Positions 32,897 through 44,756 of a DNA stretch of 64,000 nt are shown here, one piece after another; position 1 is the stretch's first letter, and the number at the start of each line of letters is the position of its first letter. The notes under the pieces are model-generated. The model searched no databases. It was not told where the DNA came from and worked only from the letters and a program-made list of their open reading frames with translations. The position numbers and the translations under genes are program-made. Origin of the DNA: Amaurobius ferox (Eukaryota > Arthropoda > Arachnida > Araneae > Amaurobiidae); contig OX578147.1 of NCBI GenBank assembly GCA_951213105.1, positions 122,541,399 to 122,605,398 on the forward strand, written 5' to 3'.

Positions 32897-33190
32897 GGGC
32901 CGAGATAACAGTAATTAAGGCGTTGAGATCATTTGCGAAACACCTGGGTTCGATCCCCGTCGCTCTAAAATATCTCAGTGTCCAGCGGAGTATGGGTTTG
33001 TAGAATTTGTAAGTTCGAACGTATACGCAAAATGTGCGTATGGTGATGTGCTAGGGGGGAAATGGTATTGCCCCTGTGATTGTCATCTCGATTGGGTTTC
33101 GATCTGAATTGGGTGACACTGTCCCGTCCTTCCAAATAGTTCCCTTATACATTTGGGTAGGTCGGACTGTCAGGCATGGGAAAAAAGAGT
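32897..33190 (+). mobile_element. tRNA-headed SINE, copy 2 (diverged)
   Basis: The head has a strong box B, 'gggttcgatccccgtcgctc' (near 32947-32966), after a box-A-like 'gataacagtaattaaggcg'. The body contains 'gccagcggagtatgggtttg'-like sequence and 'gaattgggtgacactgtccc'. The tail is 'gggtaggtcggactgtcagg'. The body is more diverged than copies at 15503 and 48640. No target duplication seen. Confidence 0.75.
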
Positions 33191-33869
33191 TGCATTACCA
33201 TTCATGCGTGTTCAAGACAATGATTGACATAATGTTTTCTGTTAATATGTTTCAAACTTAATTTCCCGTTTCTACTTCATTCCTCGCGTATATACACGTA
33301 TCCATGGGAAATCAAGCACTTAATGCTTATGCGTTATTAATGATCTGAGCATGTTGGATTGGTGTGAATGTGCGTGTAGTACTCCAAACTTAACCAGCTT
33401 ATATAACTGTGGATATTACTAGAGCAAGTGCATAAATCATTGCTGATCAGTCACGTGATGCGACGTCACATCACAAGCAGTCATACTCTTGAGTCATGCA
33501 TGATCGAAATTCTAGATCTCAGTATGTCTTAAATTTTGATTTGTAAACTAATGAAATATATTTTAGGCGTAGCAATAGTGACATAAAAAGATAATGACTT
33601 TTCATTCTATTTATATTATTGCCGGATTTAAATCTTACGTTTATTAAAATAATTTTGTGCATGTAGTTTTCCACTACCTATATTTGATCTGCTGGCACGC
33701 CTACTAGAATTATCGTACAAAAAATAAGGAACTAAAATATACTAGAGGAGCAATTAAAGTTTGTTAAACAAAGCTTTACTAGCAATTTGAAGCAAAGCAC
33801 GAACAAAAAAGCCTATTGACCTGAGTTTTATTTTTTTTTTATATTCTTCTCTAATTCTAAATTGAAATA
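33191..33869. other. No gene; second CACGTG/GACGTCAC pair
   Basis: At 33452-33469 CACGTG lies four bases before GACGTCAC, preceded by 'gatcag'; compare 540-559. The rest is AT-rich with no feature. Confidence 0.4.
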
Positions 33870-34670
33870 AAAGAAATCTGATGTGGGCAGCCCATGACTT
33901 TCCCTGCAGACGCGAAGTCATTATTTCTATATTTCTTTAAGAACTCATTAAATTGAGTTTAATTGTGCAAAATAACACAAAATTTTCATTTTTAATTCAA
34001 TTTCTGCTTTTATTTGGTAATTGGACATATTTCCAAAGGCGGCATAACAAAAATGCAAAAAATCTCAAATATCTCGAGAACGGTTAGACCTAAAGTAATA
34101 GAGTTGTTCTTATTCTTTTCATCGTCAAAAATTACGTATGAAACAAGCATTTAATTGATACATTTGAACATTCGTAGTATTTTTATTTTTTAGATATTGC
34201 CGATTTTTGCAGGCCATTTCGTAAAAAAGGGCAGGTTGTTCTTTTCCGAATCGTACCAAAATCTAATCAGCACCAAAGAATCCCACAAGTGATTTATTTA
34301 TCTACCAACTTTTGTGAAATGTGGTCAATTAGTATATCAGCTAGATTAGATACATGAGATTTTTGCGGGCCATTTCGCAAAAAAAGGCGGGGTTTTTTTC
34401 CGAATTGTACCAAAAACTAATCAGTTCCAGGGTCACGCCCGAGAGTTTTACCTACCAAATTTTATGAAATTCGGTTCATTAGTTTTTGAGTTAGAGTGGA
34501 TACAGACACACAGACAAACGTGCAGACACACACACAGATGTCACGCTAAAAATAGTTTTTTCGTATTCTAGAGGTCTTGAAACGTGTAGATCCGTCGAAA
34601 ACTCGAGTTGTGATTTTCGGCATGATTCCAATACTTTCCCTATACATTACCATGTATTGCAGGGAAGTAA
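33870..34670 (+). repeat. Hairpin-ended repeat, family A2, copy 1
   Basis: Starts 'aaatctgatgtgggcagccc' then 'atgactttccctgcaga'. The interior has two copies of a roughly 165-bp module ('gcgggccatttcg(c/t)aaaaaa', 'accaaaatctaatcagcacc', 'aattttgtgaaatttggt'), then 'cagacacacacacagatgtc' and 'ccgtcgaaaactcgagttg'. It ends 'actttccctatacattacca' and 'tgcagggaagt'. The outer arm at both ends is actttccctgca / tgcaggga(a)agt. Confidence 0.85.
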
Positions 34671-34849
34671 TATATACATTGAATCTGTGACATTGGTCTT
34701 AGTTTGAGAAATGTTAAATACATGTTCAAGATATTAAACTTAATTGATTCACCATGCTTCGAAATTTGATGATCCAACACAATATAAAGCAAATGTTTCA
34801 ATGCGTTAGTAAGCAAGCGTCAAAAAAATCATTGATACTAAAAATCATT

Positions 34850-35545
34850 GATGGTAATGTAGGGAAGTATTGAAATGAAGATGGTAATATAGGAAATTAT
34901 TGTAATCATGTCAAAACTCGCAACTCGAGTTCTCGACGGATCAACGCGTTTCAAGCAGTTTAGAACCCGAAAAAACTATTTTTATCGTGACTTCCATGTG
35001 TCTGTCTGTGTGTGCAATGTATGTATTCACTCTAGCTGAAAATTGAATTGACCGAATTCCGCAAAATTTGGTAGATATGTCACTTGTCCGGGATCCTGGC
35101 GCTGATTAGATTTTTGTACGATTCAGGAAAAAAAGAACCTGCCTTTTTCCGAAATGTCCCGCAAGAATCGAAAATATCCGTTCTATCTGAAAAATTAATC
35201 GACTAAATTTCGCAAAATTTGTTAGATCAGTCACTTGTGGATTATCCTGGTGCTGATTAAATGACTCGCAAAAATCGTCAAACTCTAAAATGAAGGATTG
35301 CGTATACCTAAATGTACCAATTAAATGCTTTTCTTATACTCAGTTTTCGACGACGAAAGACATAAGACCAACTTCATAGTTCTAAGACAAACGGTTTTCG
35401 AAAAAAAATTTTTTTTTGCATTTTTACCACGTCACTTTTGAAAATATGTCCAGTCAGTAAATGTAGACGAAAATTGAATTAAAAGTGTCAAGTCAGTGTA
35501 ATTTCAAGTGATTATTTTGTGCAATTGCACTCAATTTAATGAATT
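34850..35545 (-). repeat. Hairpin-ended repeat, family A2, decayed inverted copy 2
   Basis: Reads on the minus strand as family A2. It has 'gatggtaatgtagggaagta' at its low end, 'aactcgagttctcgacggat', two 'gcaaaatttggtagatatgt' modules and 'ttgtgcaattgcactcaatt' at its high end. It is separated by about 180 bp from copy 1, hairpin ends facing. Confidence 0.75.
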
Positions 35546-36071
35546 GCGAAGAGAAAGAAAGATAGTATGTATAGTATAAAGTATGTAGAAATAATGTTTG
35601 TATAGAAAATGATGAGCTGCCTATATCAAAATTTTTTTCATTGCATTCCATAGCCGATGAAGAGGAAAATATGGGTTGCCTAATGCCGTAAAAGATTTTA
35701 CTCCGGAGGATTTCAACATAAATCATTCCTAGGGCAGACTCTGCATCTCCAATTGTGATGAAAAGATTAACAACACCAACGCTCACAATTTGGAAATTTA
35801 GGATAACCCAGGAGTAACGTGGTTATGAATCGTAACATTTGTATTTTTGCTATCGTGGCCGCAAAACCCACCGTTATTTCTTTGCCTGAGTTCCTTAACA
35901 TAATCACTGAATCAAAACACTGCACATTAAAAGACACATTTTAACTTTTAAAATAAATAATCGTCTATTCATTTCTCACGGTATGAGACCAGGTCTTTTG
36001 ACGGTATGAGACCAGGCCTTTTGAATCTTATTCCAAAAATTAACAATTGACCTAACATACATGAAAACCTT
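35546..36071. other. No gene recognised
   Basis: A minus-strand frame at 35493-35786 overlaps the A2 end and has no known domain. A direct repeat 'acggtatgagaccagg' occurs at 35979 and 36001. Confidence 0.45.
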
Positions 36072-36485
36072 CACACACCTCTGTATCTGACCGGTCACAC
36101 AAATAGCTACCATTAGCCTTCGGGTTGGTCGTGTGGTCTGGGCTTTCTACACACCTCTGTATCTGGTAGTTGGCGTCCGCTAACTCTCCTTCTCGGCCGT
36201 CCAAATAGTTGCTCAAGTTCACTGGATGAGTCGGACGGTCTGGGTTTTCAACACACCTCTGTATCGGCCGTCCAAGCGGTTGCTCGAGTCCTTAGGATGA
36301 GTCGGACGGTCTGGGTCTTCAACACACCTCTGTATCCTTTCCCGGTCGTCCAAATGGTTGTTCGAGTCCTTAGGATGAGTCGGACGGTCTGGGCCTTCAA
36401 CACACCTCTGTATCCGGCCGTCCAAATGGCTGCTCAAGTCTTCGGATGAGTCGGACGGTCTGGGTCTTCAACACACCTCTGTATT
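36072..36485 (-). repeat. Tandem array made from the SINE tail, about 71-bp unit
   Basis: Four clear units carry 'ggccgtccaaatggttgctc', 'ggatgagtcggacggtctgg' and 'cttcaacacacctctgtatc'. The word 'cggacggtc' occurs at 36232, 36303, 36381 and 36452 (spacings 71, 78, 71). Two more diverged units lie at 36072-36190. The first half of each unit is the SINE tail, and 'cacacctctgtat' is a new linker. The minus-strand frame at 36219-36437 is just this repeat. Confidence 0.88.
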
Positions 36486-37504
36486 TTGAGTCTGTATCTC
36501 AGCGCATGGCTGAAATCTCTTACGATGCATTTCTTACATTTGGAGTCAGACTTCGCCTTTTTCTATGACATTCTCAATACTCAAAATAGCGACTCACTCT
36601 CTTAACACTGCTCGAATCATTACGACTTCTTTCTCTCGCTTTTCATTTATTAATTGCCATATATTCGTTGATTTTTTCTCCTTGTAGCCACATAATTCGG
36701 CCTGGGGTTCAGATACGCCCTCCTGGCTCGTATTGATGATCCTCAGTGCAATGCCACATCTTCGCATCATTGGCTCTTTCAGTTTCCAATGAAGCTTGGT
36801 TTAAGACTCGGCCCTAGGATATCTTTGCCCCAACCACACCTGCAATTTGTGTGACGTGTATTTGGGGCCATGACATTCCCAACCAAGACCGTCATAAAAC
36901 GGTACCTAAAAGTCTGCGCTTTGCTTCGTCGCAAACATCGAAAACTGCATAAGATGCCTCCTGGTCTCACACCATGGTCAACCACTGCATTGTCAACTGT
37001 AATACTTTGCAACCGATGGATTCGGATTGCACTGGTTATTTAAACTGCCGACGTACATATTGTGTAAACCATTATATTAATATGAAATATGAGTAACAAA
37101 TATGAGTAAATGTAATGCAGAGATATAACTACGTTTTTGTAGTTAATTTCAAATTCGAACTAGCTTAAATCTTTTCTCATGGTTAGAATGCGAGTTCTAG
37201 TCAAAAGTAAAGAAAAATAAAACCATGGAGTCAACAGAAAAGTATCCAATGCTTAGTACACGAAGAATATAACGGAACTTAACATTAGGAAGTATATTTT
37301 TGGAACTAGTTTTTCCACATCACAAATCTTTAACTATTTTTCTTTTACATCCTTCTCATCATGTCCTCTAACTACTTGTAAAAATAATCAAGATCGTCCT
37401 TGCTGTTTTTCAGAGGAAGAACTTCAAACATTTTGGCATAAGAGTCGACTATAAAGGAATTACACTCGCCTTGCTTTACTCCATTTAAAGTATAGTATTG
37501 CAAT
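36486..37504. other. No gene recognised; moderately GC-richer stretch
   Basis: 36680-37030 is less AT-rich and has a 77-codon minus frame (36779-37012) with no domain I know. It may be an old element. A run of 'tatgagtaa' words follows at 37085-37110. Confidence 0.4.
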
Positions 37505-38394
37505 ACACAGGGTGTTCGTAAACTGTTTAGACAAAATAAGAGGGGTGATAGTATCCATCAAGACGAACAATATTTACTATGGATCTAGGGTCGCATTCCC
37601 CTCTGAGTGTCAGAAAAGAGTTTTTCGAAACACGTCCAACAAGCACAAGTCGCCACTTCGGACGACATAGCTGTCGTGCCGGAGAAGTATCACATCTCCA
37701 GAACATCACCGTCAAGCATGTACTGTATGCAAATTCCCAGTGACAAGAAGCAGCAGCGACAGTTGCAGGTGATTGACTGATCAAGGGTCAGTAGACAGCC
37801 AGTCAAAGCAAACGTTGTTCTTTCTTCATTCGTTCGTTGTTCATACGGTTGATGCATGATGGAGCCCCAGTACACTTTTCCAGTGCGGTTCGACACTCCT
37901 TGAATGCCACATACCCCGGACGGTGGATTGGGTGTAGTGGACCTGTGGCTTGACCTCCACGCTCACCGAACCTCAACCCACTGGACTTCTTCTGGGGGCA
38001 CATAAAATCATTGGTGTACGAGACGCCTGTGGACTCCGTAGAAAATCTCGTCGCGAGAATCGATGTTACAGCGGACAGGATAAACACGACACTAGGTGTC
38101 TTCGAGAGGGTACGCCAGTCGTTCATTCGCCGGTATGAATTATGCAACGGCACCCTTGGTCGTCACTTTCAGCATCTACTTTGAGTCTTTCTCTTGTGTA
38201 AACAAATGGGACCGTGCAACTTATGATAACGTTAATTCTCCTTATTTTCACTGTTGAAAGTTCAGCTTTAACTTTACGGTTTTCTGACACTCAGAGTGAA
38301 ATGCGACCCTAGCTTCCATAGTAAATATTGTTCGTCTTGATGGGTACTATCACCCCTCTTATCTTGTTGAAACATTTTACAAACACCCTGTATA
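37505..38394 (+). mobile_element. Tc1/mariner-type transposon relic with roughly 110-bp inverted repeats
   Basis: The left end 'cacagggtgttcgtaaactg' (37506) and the right end (reversed 'acagggtgtttgtaaaatgt', about 38392) begin inverted repeats of about 110 bp. These also share 'ggggtgatagta(t/c)ccatca', 'acgaacaatatttactatgg' and 'ctagggtcgcattcc'. TA dinucleotides lie at both borders. The interior of about 660 bp holds a broken transposase. Confidence 0.85.
37622..38181 (+). pseudogene. DDE transposase remnant of the above element
   Basis: The 37622-37735 part translates to 'TRPTSTSRHFGRHS' and 'HLQNITVKHVLYANSQ', like the helix-turn-helix start of IS630/Tc1-type enzymes. A large internal deletion follows. 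From 37848 the frame reads 'MHDGAPVHFSSAVRHSLNAT' (second catalytic Asp) and 'GRWIGCSGPVA', a stop in place of Trp, then 'PPRSPNLNPLDFF' and 'GHIKSLVYETPVDSVENLVA', ending 'GRHFQHLL' before tga. Intact relatives have SPDLNPLD, so the catalytic Asp is Asn here. The copy is inactive. Confidence 0.85.
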
Positions 38395-38735
38395 CAGTTG
38401 TGTAATGTTAAAACTCGGGTATTTAATTTCTTGGTAGACATCAGTTTTTAATATCTATCAATTTTTGTTTATAAAATCGCTAAGTTTCAATGTCCAAAGG
38501 AGACTAATTTCGCACTAATTTCGGTCAAATTTTGTCTCGAACAGAAATTTGCCCTAAAATGTTTTCGTAACTTTGTCCTAAATGGATGTGTAATGTTAAA
38601 AATCAGATTTTAAATTCTTGGTAGTCATCAATTTTTGATTATAAAATCGTTAGTTTTAATGTTCAAAGGAGACTAATTTCGCACCACATTCGATCAAATT
38701 TTGTACCGAGCAGAAATTTATCCCAAAACTGTGCT
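38395..38735. repeat. Tandem duplication, about 190 bp, two copies
   Basis: 38400-38575 and 38589-38735 share 'gtgtaatgttaaaa', 'ttcttggtag(a/t)catca', 'caaaggagactaatttcgca' and 'tcaaattttgt...cgagcagaaattt' in order. Confidence 0.8.
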
Positions 38736-40753
38736 CAAAACAATTACCAAAGTAATTCCATGCCAATATTTCATCAGTACGCTGATGAAATGTTGATGAA
38801 CAATATTTCGAAAATAATTTGTATGCATGAAAAATATGGCTTCAGGCCGCGTTTTCACATCGTTTTGATTAATATTCCAAACATGTATGCATAGAGACAC
38901 ACTTGGATGATCAGTAAAAGAAGTTTTTTTTTTAATAAGAATTGATGTTTTCCGATAATTCCAAAAGAAATCCAGATTCTGCTGTTTTTAAATAATAAAA
39001 TGTTTATTGGAATTTCTATATTTTTGAAAAGTTATTACGCATTTTTGTGACTTGCTTCATCCTACTTACATAACGACATGACTGCACAAACTAGTTATGG
39101 ACTTTATAGAACTATATTCACTTTGGATCTTTAATTTTTGAATTGATGATATGAAAGAGATATATTTTTTTTTGGCAAATGAAATGGACGTTTTACGAAA
39201 TATTCAAGAAAAAACTTTCTTTTTAAATTCAGTGGGGAATTATTTAGAAATATTGACTCACTGATGTTTAAAGTGTATTTTTAACTATCGAAGCAAAGCC
39301 GTATTTTAATTTCTTCTTTCCTTTTAATGAAAATTTTTTAGATCCATCATTTCTCGTTTTTTTCCCCTAAATGGAAAAATGGGGGTAACTTCGCCTCAAA
39401 ATTAACTGATAATATTTTCCATATTTCGACAGAGTATTTTTATATAGATATTTTTCTCAAATCAATACAGTCTAAATCTTTTTTTTTCCTGATGAAACTT
39501 TATTAAAATTTAATATTTTTAAACAAACCTAATATTAAAGCAAATTAAAAATATAGAAACTATAAATATTATAAACTGTAATTGCACTTTTTTAAATAAC
39601 TTTTATTTTGTTCGTCAGTGTATGATGACACATAACGTCGAAAACAGTTTGTTTAAGTCGAAAATTGGCAAAGTTACGTTTTGTCCCATGGTCGATGAAT
39701 ATATACACGGAGTAACACCCTAGACTAATCCCCGTTAAGATATCTGCTTAATTATACAAAGATACGCAGTAATGGGGCAACTTGGTGAAAGGAAGGAGAA
39801 TGAATTTAATTAAAACAAAAAATCCGAGTCAAATATTGCGAATACAACCAAACTTCTTGACATGCCAGCACTGACGAAGAAAACCCATCACTTGTTTTCA
39901 AAACAATCGTGCGCTTTCTACAATTTATTTACGCAGTTATTTTCGCTGTGTTCTACTTATTTATTACTTATGTTCAAAATCATATTCTATGGTTCTCAAT
40001 GTATACGTTAACAAAGCAAATGAAAACTTTATGAATATAATCTTCAACATATAAAATTGATAAACATGATTAAACTAGATCTAAACAGTTACCCTCTCTA
40101 AATGATACAGATGATTTTATTTTGATGAAATTTACCTATTCCAGATGCAAAGTTTATTTATGCAGAAATTGTTAGATATCAAAAGTATTGCATTGTATCT
40201 TATACGTATGACTTGGAAAATAAATTTCATTCGGATTGTTAACTTAATTTTCGTCTTTTCGTTCTAAATTGATAAATATGTTCGAGGAAAGTGGATAATT
40301 AAATTTATTATATTTCAGAAGCATTTCAATTCTATCTTATTTTCGTAAATTCAAATGTATTCCAATTGAATAAAATTCACAAGCATAATTCAAAATTGCA
40401 ATTAATCAGCAACGTGTAACATTAATATTATTACGTAGAAACTTTCAAATCTCCAGAAATAATTTAAATTTCAGAACACTGATGTATAGTTTCAGATTAT
40501 ATTGCCTTTTACAGATAAAACAGTTATGTTATTCGATATTAACGCAGATTTTTAAGATAAAAGAAAATGTAACGTTAAAAATATTTTTAAACTAAATTTT
40601 GTTGCGCATTTAAATATTATTTATATGCATTAATATATACATCTATTTTCTTTCAATGAATGTAAGTTTTGCAAAGAACTCTAGTACCAACCGGAATGCA
40701 AATCATGAAATTTTTATGTGTTATTGCGAATGTGAATTCTACAGTATTTATTA
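38736..40753. other. AT-rich DNA, nothing recognised
   Basis: No duplicated segment or protein domain was seen across this 2-kb stretch. The frame at 40669-40938 is mostly inside the LTR described next. Confidence 0.5.
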
Positions 40754-41215
40754 TGTTGGGGTGTATCCTCTGGAATCGGAGGTGTACGCTCAGCATACAC
40801 AATGAGCCCAGATTTCTGGATAACAAACGCTTTTATTTAAAAGCACTAATAGGTGTAAACAAGAACGATATACTAGAGAACAACTCACACGATTACCAAA
40901 TAATTGTTAGGTACAGTAAAAAAACAATAATTAAATGATCCACTAATTTCACAAAACAGACGATACTATCCTCAAAACACTGACGCATCTCACAATTCAA
41001 TATATCTTGTATCACGTCAACTGCTCTCCAACTGAGCGATGCTCCTTTTATATACTCTCCGTAGAAACTTCCAGCAGAATATCATATCTCCCAGAATGTT
41101 ATTTATTTCCAGGACGTTCTAGTGTATTCGAAATGTCACAAAAAGTCATAAATTTGGCGATAAATCGCTACATCTGGCAATCCTTCTCTGAGTGTTCAAA
41201 TGTGACAACCCTACA
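40754..41215 (-). mobile_element. Solo LTR of a retrotransposon
   Basis: 462 bp with inverted ends TGTTGGGG / CCCTACA (TG...CA). On the minus strand it has, in the right order, a TATA box ('agtatataaaagg', about 41057-41045), an initiator-like 'gctcagttggagag' about 25-30 bp later, and a polyadenylation signal 'aaataaaag' near 40838. That is the layout of an LTR with U3, R and U5. No primer-binding site or polypurine tract adjoins it, and there is no gag/pol sequence nearby, so it is a solo LTR left by recombination. No target duplication remains. The family is not assigned; the size and layout would suit a Ty3/gypsy- or Bel-type element. Confidence 0.75.
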
Positions 41216-41506
41216 TTGGCGTAATAGGAATGGCTGCCTGTAAAGGTGTTTTGCCCTTCTAATTCTCAAAAGAGACTCCAGTAATGGCATTTTACATGTT
41301 CGTAACAATAAACTAACCTGAAGTTGCCAAGTTGTTTTAACATAAATAGTCAAAGTTATCTTGCTAATTAGTCAACTTTTAACCAATTTCGTATTTCGGC
41401 GACTTTTACAAGGGTGTTAAAGTAATACATGTAACACTTTTCTCAATTTTTATGTGCTGCGAGCTGCAAAAATGAATAAATATGAAACATTTCCAGACTC
41501 AAAATT
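41216..41506. other. No feature recognised
   Basis: Short spacer between the LTR and the next A2 copy. Confidence 0.4.
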
Positions 41507-42353
41507 AAAAAGAAATTGATGTGATAAGAACATGACTTTCTCTACAGACTGAAATTCATTTTCTCTTTTTTATCTTTCGTAATTCATTAAATTTAGTTTA
41601 ATTGCACAAAATAACACGCATAAGTACTTGAAATTACACTGAATTCGCAGTTTTAATTCAATTTTCAATTTTATTTAGTAAGTGGGCGTATTTATAACTG
41701 GACGTAGTAAAAATACAAAAAAACATAATATTTCGAGAGCATCTATTCCTAGAGTAATAGGGTTGGATCTTATTATTTTCGTCGTCTAAAATTACATTAC
41801 GTACAAAACAATAATTGATACATTTGAACACCCGCAGTATTTTATTTTATATTTTGAAGGTTTTTGCTGACCATTTTGCAATATAAGACATGCTCTATTC
41901 TTCTAAAAAATACCAAAATCTAATTAGCACCAGAGTAACCCCATAGGTGACTCATCTACAAAATTTTGTAAAATTTGGTAAACTAGTTTTATAATCAAGT
42001 TTTGGTCAATTTGTGTAAATACATACGATTTTTGTGCGTCATTTCTGAGAAACGGCTGATTCTTTTTTTTTTCGAATTGTACCAAAATCTAATCGGCACC
42101 TGAGCAACCCACATTATCTAAGAAATTTTGTAAAATTTGTTCAAATGGCTTTTCAGCTGGATTCTAGTTTTTCAGTGGATGCATACATTGTAAAGACAAA
42201 TATGCAGACAGCCACACAGGCGTCAAGCTAAAAATGGTTTCATTCGAATTCTAGACGGCAAGAAATGTGTAGATCCGTCGAAAACTCGAGTTGAGATTTT
42301 CGACGTGTTTCCAGTACTTTCCCTATACATTACCATGCATTGTAGGGAAAGTA
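41507..42353 (+). repeat. Hairpin-ended repeat, family A2, copy 3
   Basis: Starts 'aaagaaattgatgtgataag' and 'acatgactttctctacaga'. It has two 'accaaaatctaatc(a/g)gcacc' modules and ends with 'gatccgtcgaaaactcgagt', 'actttccctatacattacca' and 'attgtagggaaagta'. More diverged than the copies at 33870 and 42644. Confidence 0.8.
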
Positions 42354-42643
42354 AAAATAAATATCTGAAATTGTGTAAATATAATGGTTAGTTCAAAGTT
42401 TAGGATAACTACTGTTATTTAAATATTAAACTCGTTTAACCATTCAGGATCAAGTTACCACCTTAGCAATGACGATAAAAATTAATTTGAAAAGATTCTC
42501 CTGGATTAAATTTGGTTTTAAATAATATTTTTAACTGCTTATAAGTACTTGCCCAGACTGCTTACACTGCTCTTATCCGATTATGGGTGTAAAGTTACAA
42601 TCGAAAACTTCGTTTAAACCTAGGCTGTCGTATAAAAATTCAG

Positions 42644-43609
42644 AAAAATCTGATGTGGGCAGCACATGACTTTCCCTGCAGACTTTAAATTCATATTTTC
42701 TTTATTTCTGTAATAGTTCATTAGATTGAATTTAATTGCACCAAATAACACTAAATTTACATTTTTAATTCAATTTTTGTTTTTGTTTGGTAATTGGACA
42801 TTTTTCCGATAACGGCGTAACAAAAATGCAAGTATTCTCAAATATCTTGAAATCGGTTAGTCCTAAAGTATAATGGAGTGTGTTATATTATTTTCCTTGT
42901 CAAAAATTGAGTATAAAACAAGAATTTAATTGATACATTTCAGCATACGTAGTCTTTTTTTTTTTAGATTTTGGCGACTTTTGCGGACCATTTCGTAAAA
43001 AAAAGGCAGGTTGTTATTTTCCGAATTGTACCAAAATCGAATCAGAACCAAAGTGTCCCAAAAGTAACTTATAGAAAATATTGTGAAATTTGGTCAATTA
43101 GTATTTTAGCTAGGGTGGATACATGAAATTTTTGCTGCCCATTTCGTAAAAAAAAGCTAGTTCGTCTTTTCCGAATCGTACCAAATTCTAATCAGCACCA
43201 GACTCTCCAACAAGTAAGTTATCTACCAAATTTTGTGAAATTTGGTAAATTAATATTTTAGCTAGAGCGGATAAATGAAATTTTTACTGGCCATTTCACA
43301 AAAAAAGGCGGGTTCTGTTTTTACGAATCGTGCCAAAAACTAATCAGCACCAGGGTCGCATCCAAGTGACTTATCTACGAAATTTTATGAAATTCGGCCC
43401 ATTACTTTTTGAGTTAGAGTGGTTGCACAGACAGACACAGACAGACAGACAGACACACACACAGACACACACACAGACGTCACGCTAAAAATAGTTTTTT
43501 CGTATTCTAAAGGTCTCGAAACGTGTAGATCCGTCGAAAACTCGAGTTGCGATTATCGATGTGATTCCAATACTTTCCCTTTACATTACCATGTATTGCA
43601 GGGAAAGTG
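42644..43609 (+). repeat. Hairpin-ended repeat, family A2, copy 4
   Basis: Starts 'aaaaatctgatgtgggcagc' and 'acatgactttccctgcagac'. It has three modules of about 145-165 bp (near 42960, 43130 and 43270) where copy 1 has two. A block of 'cagacagacagacacacaca' and the 'actttccctttacattacca...tgcagggaaagt' end follow. The frame at 43419-43610 is the AC tract. Confidence 0.88.
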
Positions 43610-44756
43610 AAAATAATATTTTATTGAAAATGTTAAACAACAGTTTATCAAAAGATGAAAAGAAAAATAATTAATAGGTAAATGTTTGCGAAATTAGTCA
43701 GAGGCCTAATTTCATTTTATCGTGAAGTTTTAACCAGATATTTTCCAATAACCAAGAATTAAGTAACATCAACCAGATCTGTAGCAACCCCTAGATGATG
43801 AATATAAGCTCAAAAGAACTTATTTTAATCAAAACTTTTGTTTCCGAATTTTTAACTACCTTTAAGCTGGAGAATTCATTATCGAACGCTTCACATACAT
43901 CTGCAGCTTGCTTCCATTTTAATTCTACACCACTTCCACTCCCCTGTTCTTTTAAAGTCTTGCCATTGTTGAAACAGTGACGCCGCCTGTCCTATTTCAA
44001 ACTCGAACAAAGACTACATTTAGCCACTACCTTTCTCTGTGACGTTTTTACTGGGTTGACAATAATTAATAGTTCTTTATTCTGCTTTCAAACCTGTCTC
44101 GTGGAGAAGCAGACGAAAATGGGTTTCGATAAAATTGATTCTATTCTGGCTTTGATGCAGACGATAACTTTTCACTTCAGATTTGTAGCGGAAGAATACC
44201 AAAAGACAAAAGCATTTATTGTTGTGAAAGAACTATTGTCCGTATAAAGAACCATTGATTTTGGCTTGAAGTACGGTTTATCGCAATACTATACCTAATG
44301 TTAAGAATAAGTTGGAAAGTTAAATAATAAAGCTAAATGGTAAAATGGTAGTGGTGAATGCCTTTTTATCCACTTCTCTATGTAAATGTAAAATCAGACG
44401 ATAAGTTGAATCATGGTTTTATTTGCAAATTCTGATAGGCAGTTAACATCAGTTCTACATATAATGTGAAGAAGACTGCTTTTAGACTATCCCAAGAGTA
44501 TTCGAAATAAAAGCGTTGGAATTAGTAAAGTTTCATATGAGCGCTTTCACGTGACTCGAATTTTTCGTAATGTAAAATTTTCGAAATGTAAAGAAATATA
44601 AATCAGGAGTAGTTATGGTTGTAATCTTGCCGGTAAGAAATAAATCGAGCTATGATATATATGTAAATAATTTTAAATTACCAAAATGTTTATAAGACGT
44701 TGTATAAAACAGTGTATAATATAATAAGGTGTCAACCGGTTTCGGAAGGCAAAAAA
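43610..44756. other. No gene recognised
   Basis: Two short frames (43795-43980 and 44056-44247) look a little more protein-like than most here because the DNA is less AT-rich. Their products match no family I know and have no repeated copies, so they are not called. Confidence 0.4.

Noticed and set aside
32940..32970. Functional tRNA gene suggested by a perfect box B
   Set aside because: No cloverleaf with acceptor and anticodon stems can be formed with the upstream sequence, and it is joined to the SINE body and tail.
36219..36437. Repetitive frame 'QRCVEDPDRPTHPKDSSN'
   Set aside because: It is the translation of the SINE-tail tandem array, not a repeat protein.
40669..40938. 89-codon frame
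   Set aside because: It lies across the antisense strand of the solo LTR, so it is incidental.
43795..44247. Two adjacent short frames in less AT-rich DNA
   Set aside because: They look slightly protein-like, but have no known motif and no convincing splice signals. I could not distinguish them from chance.
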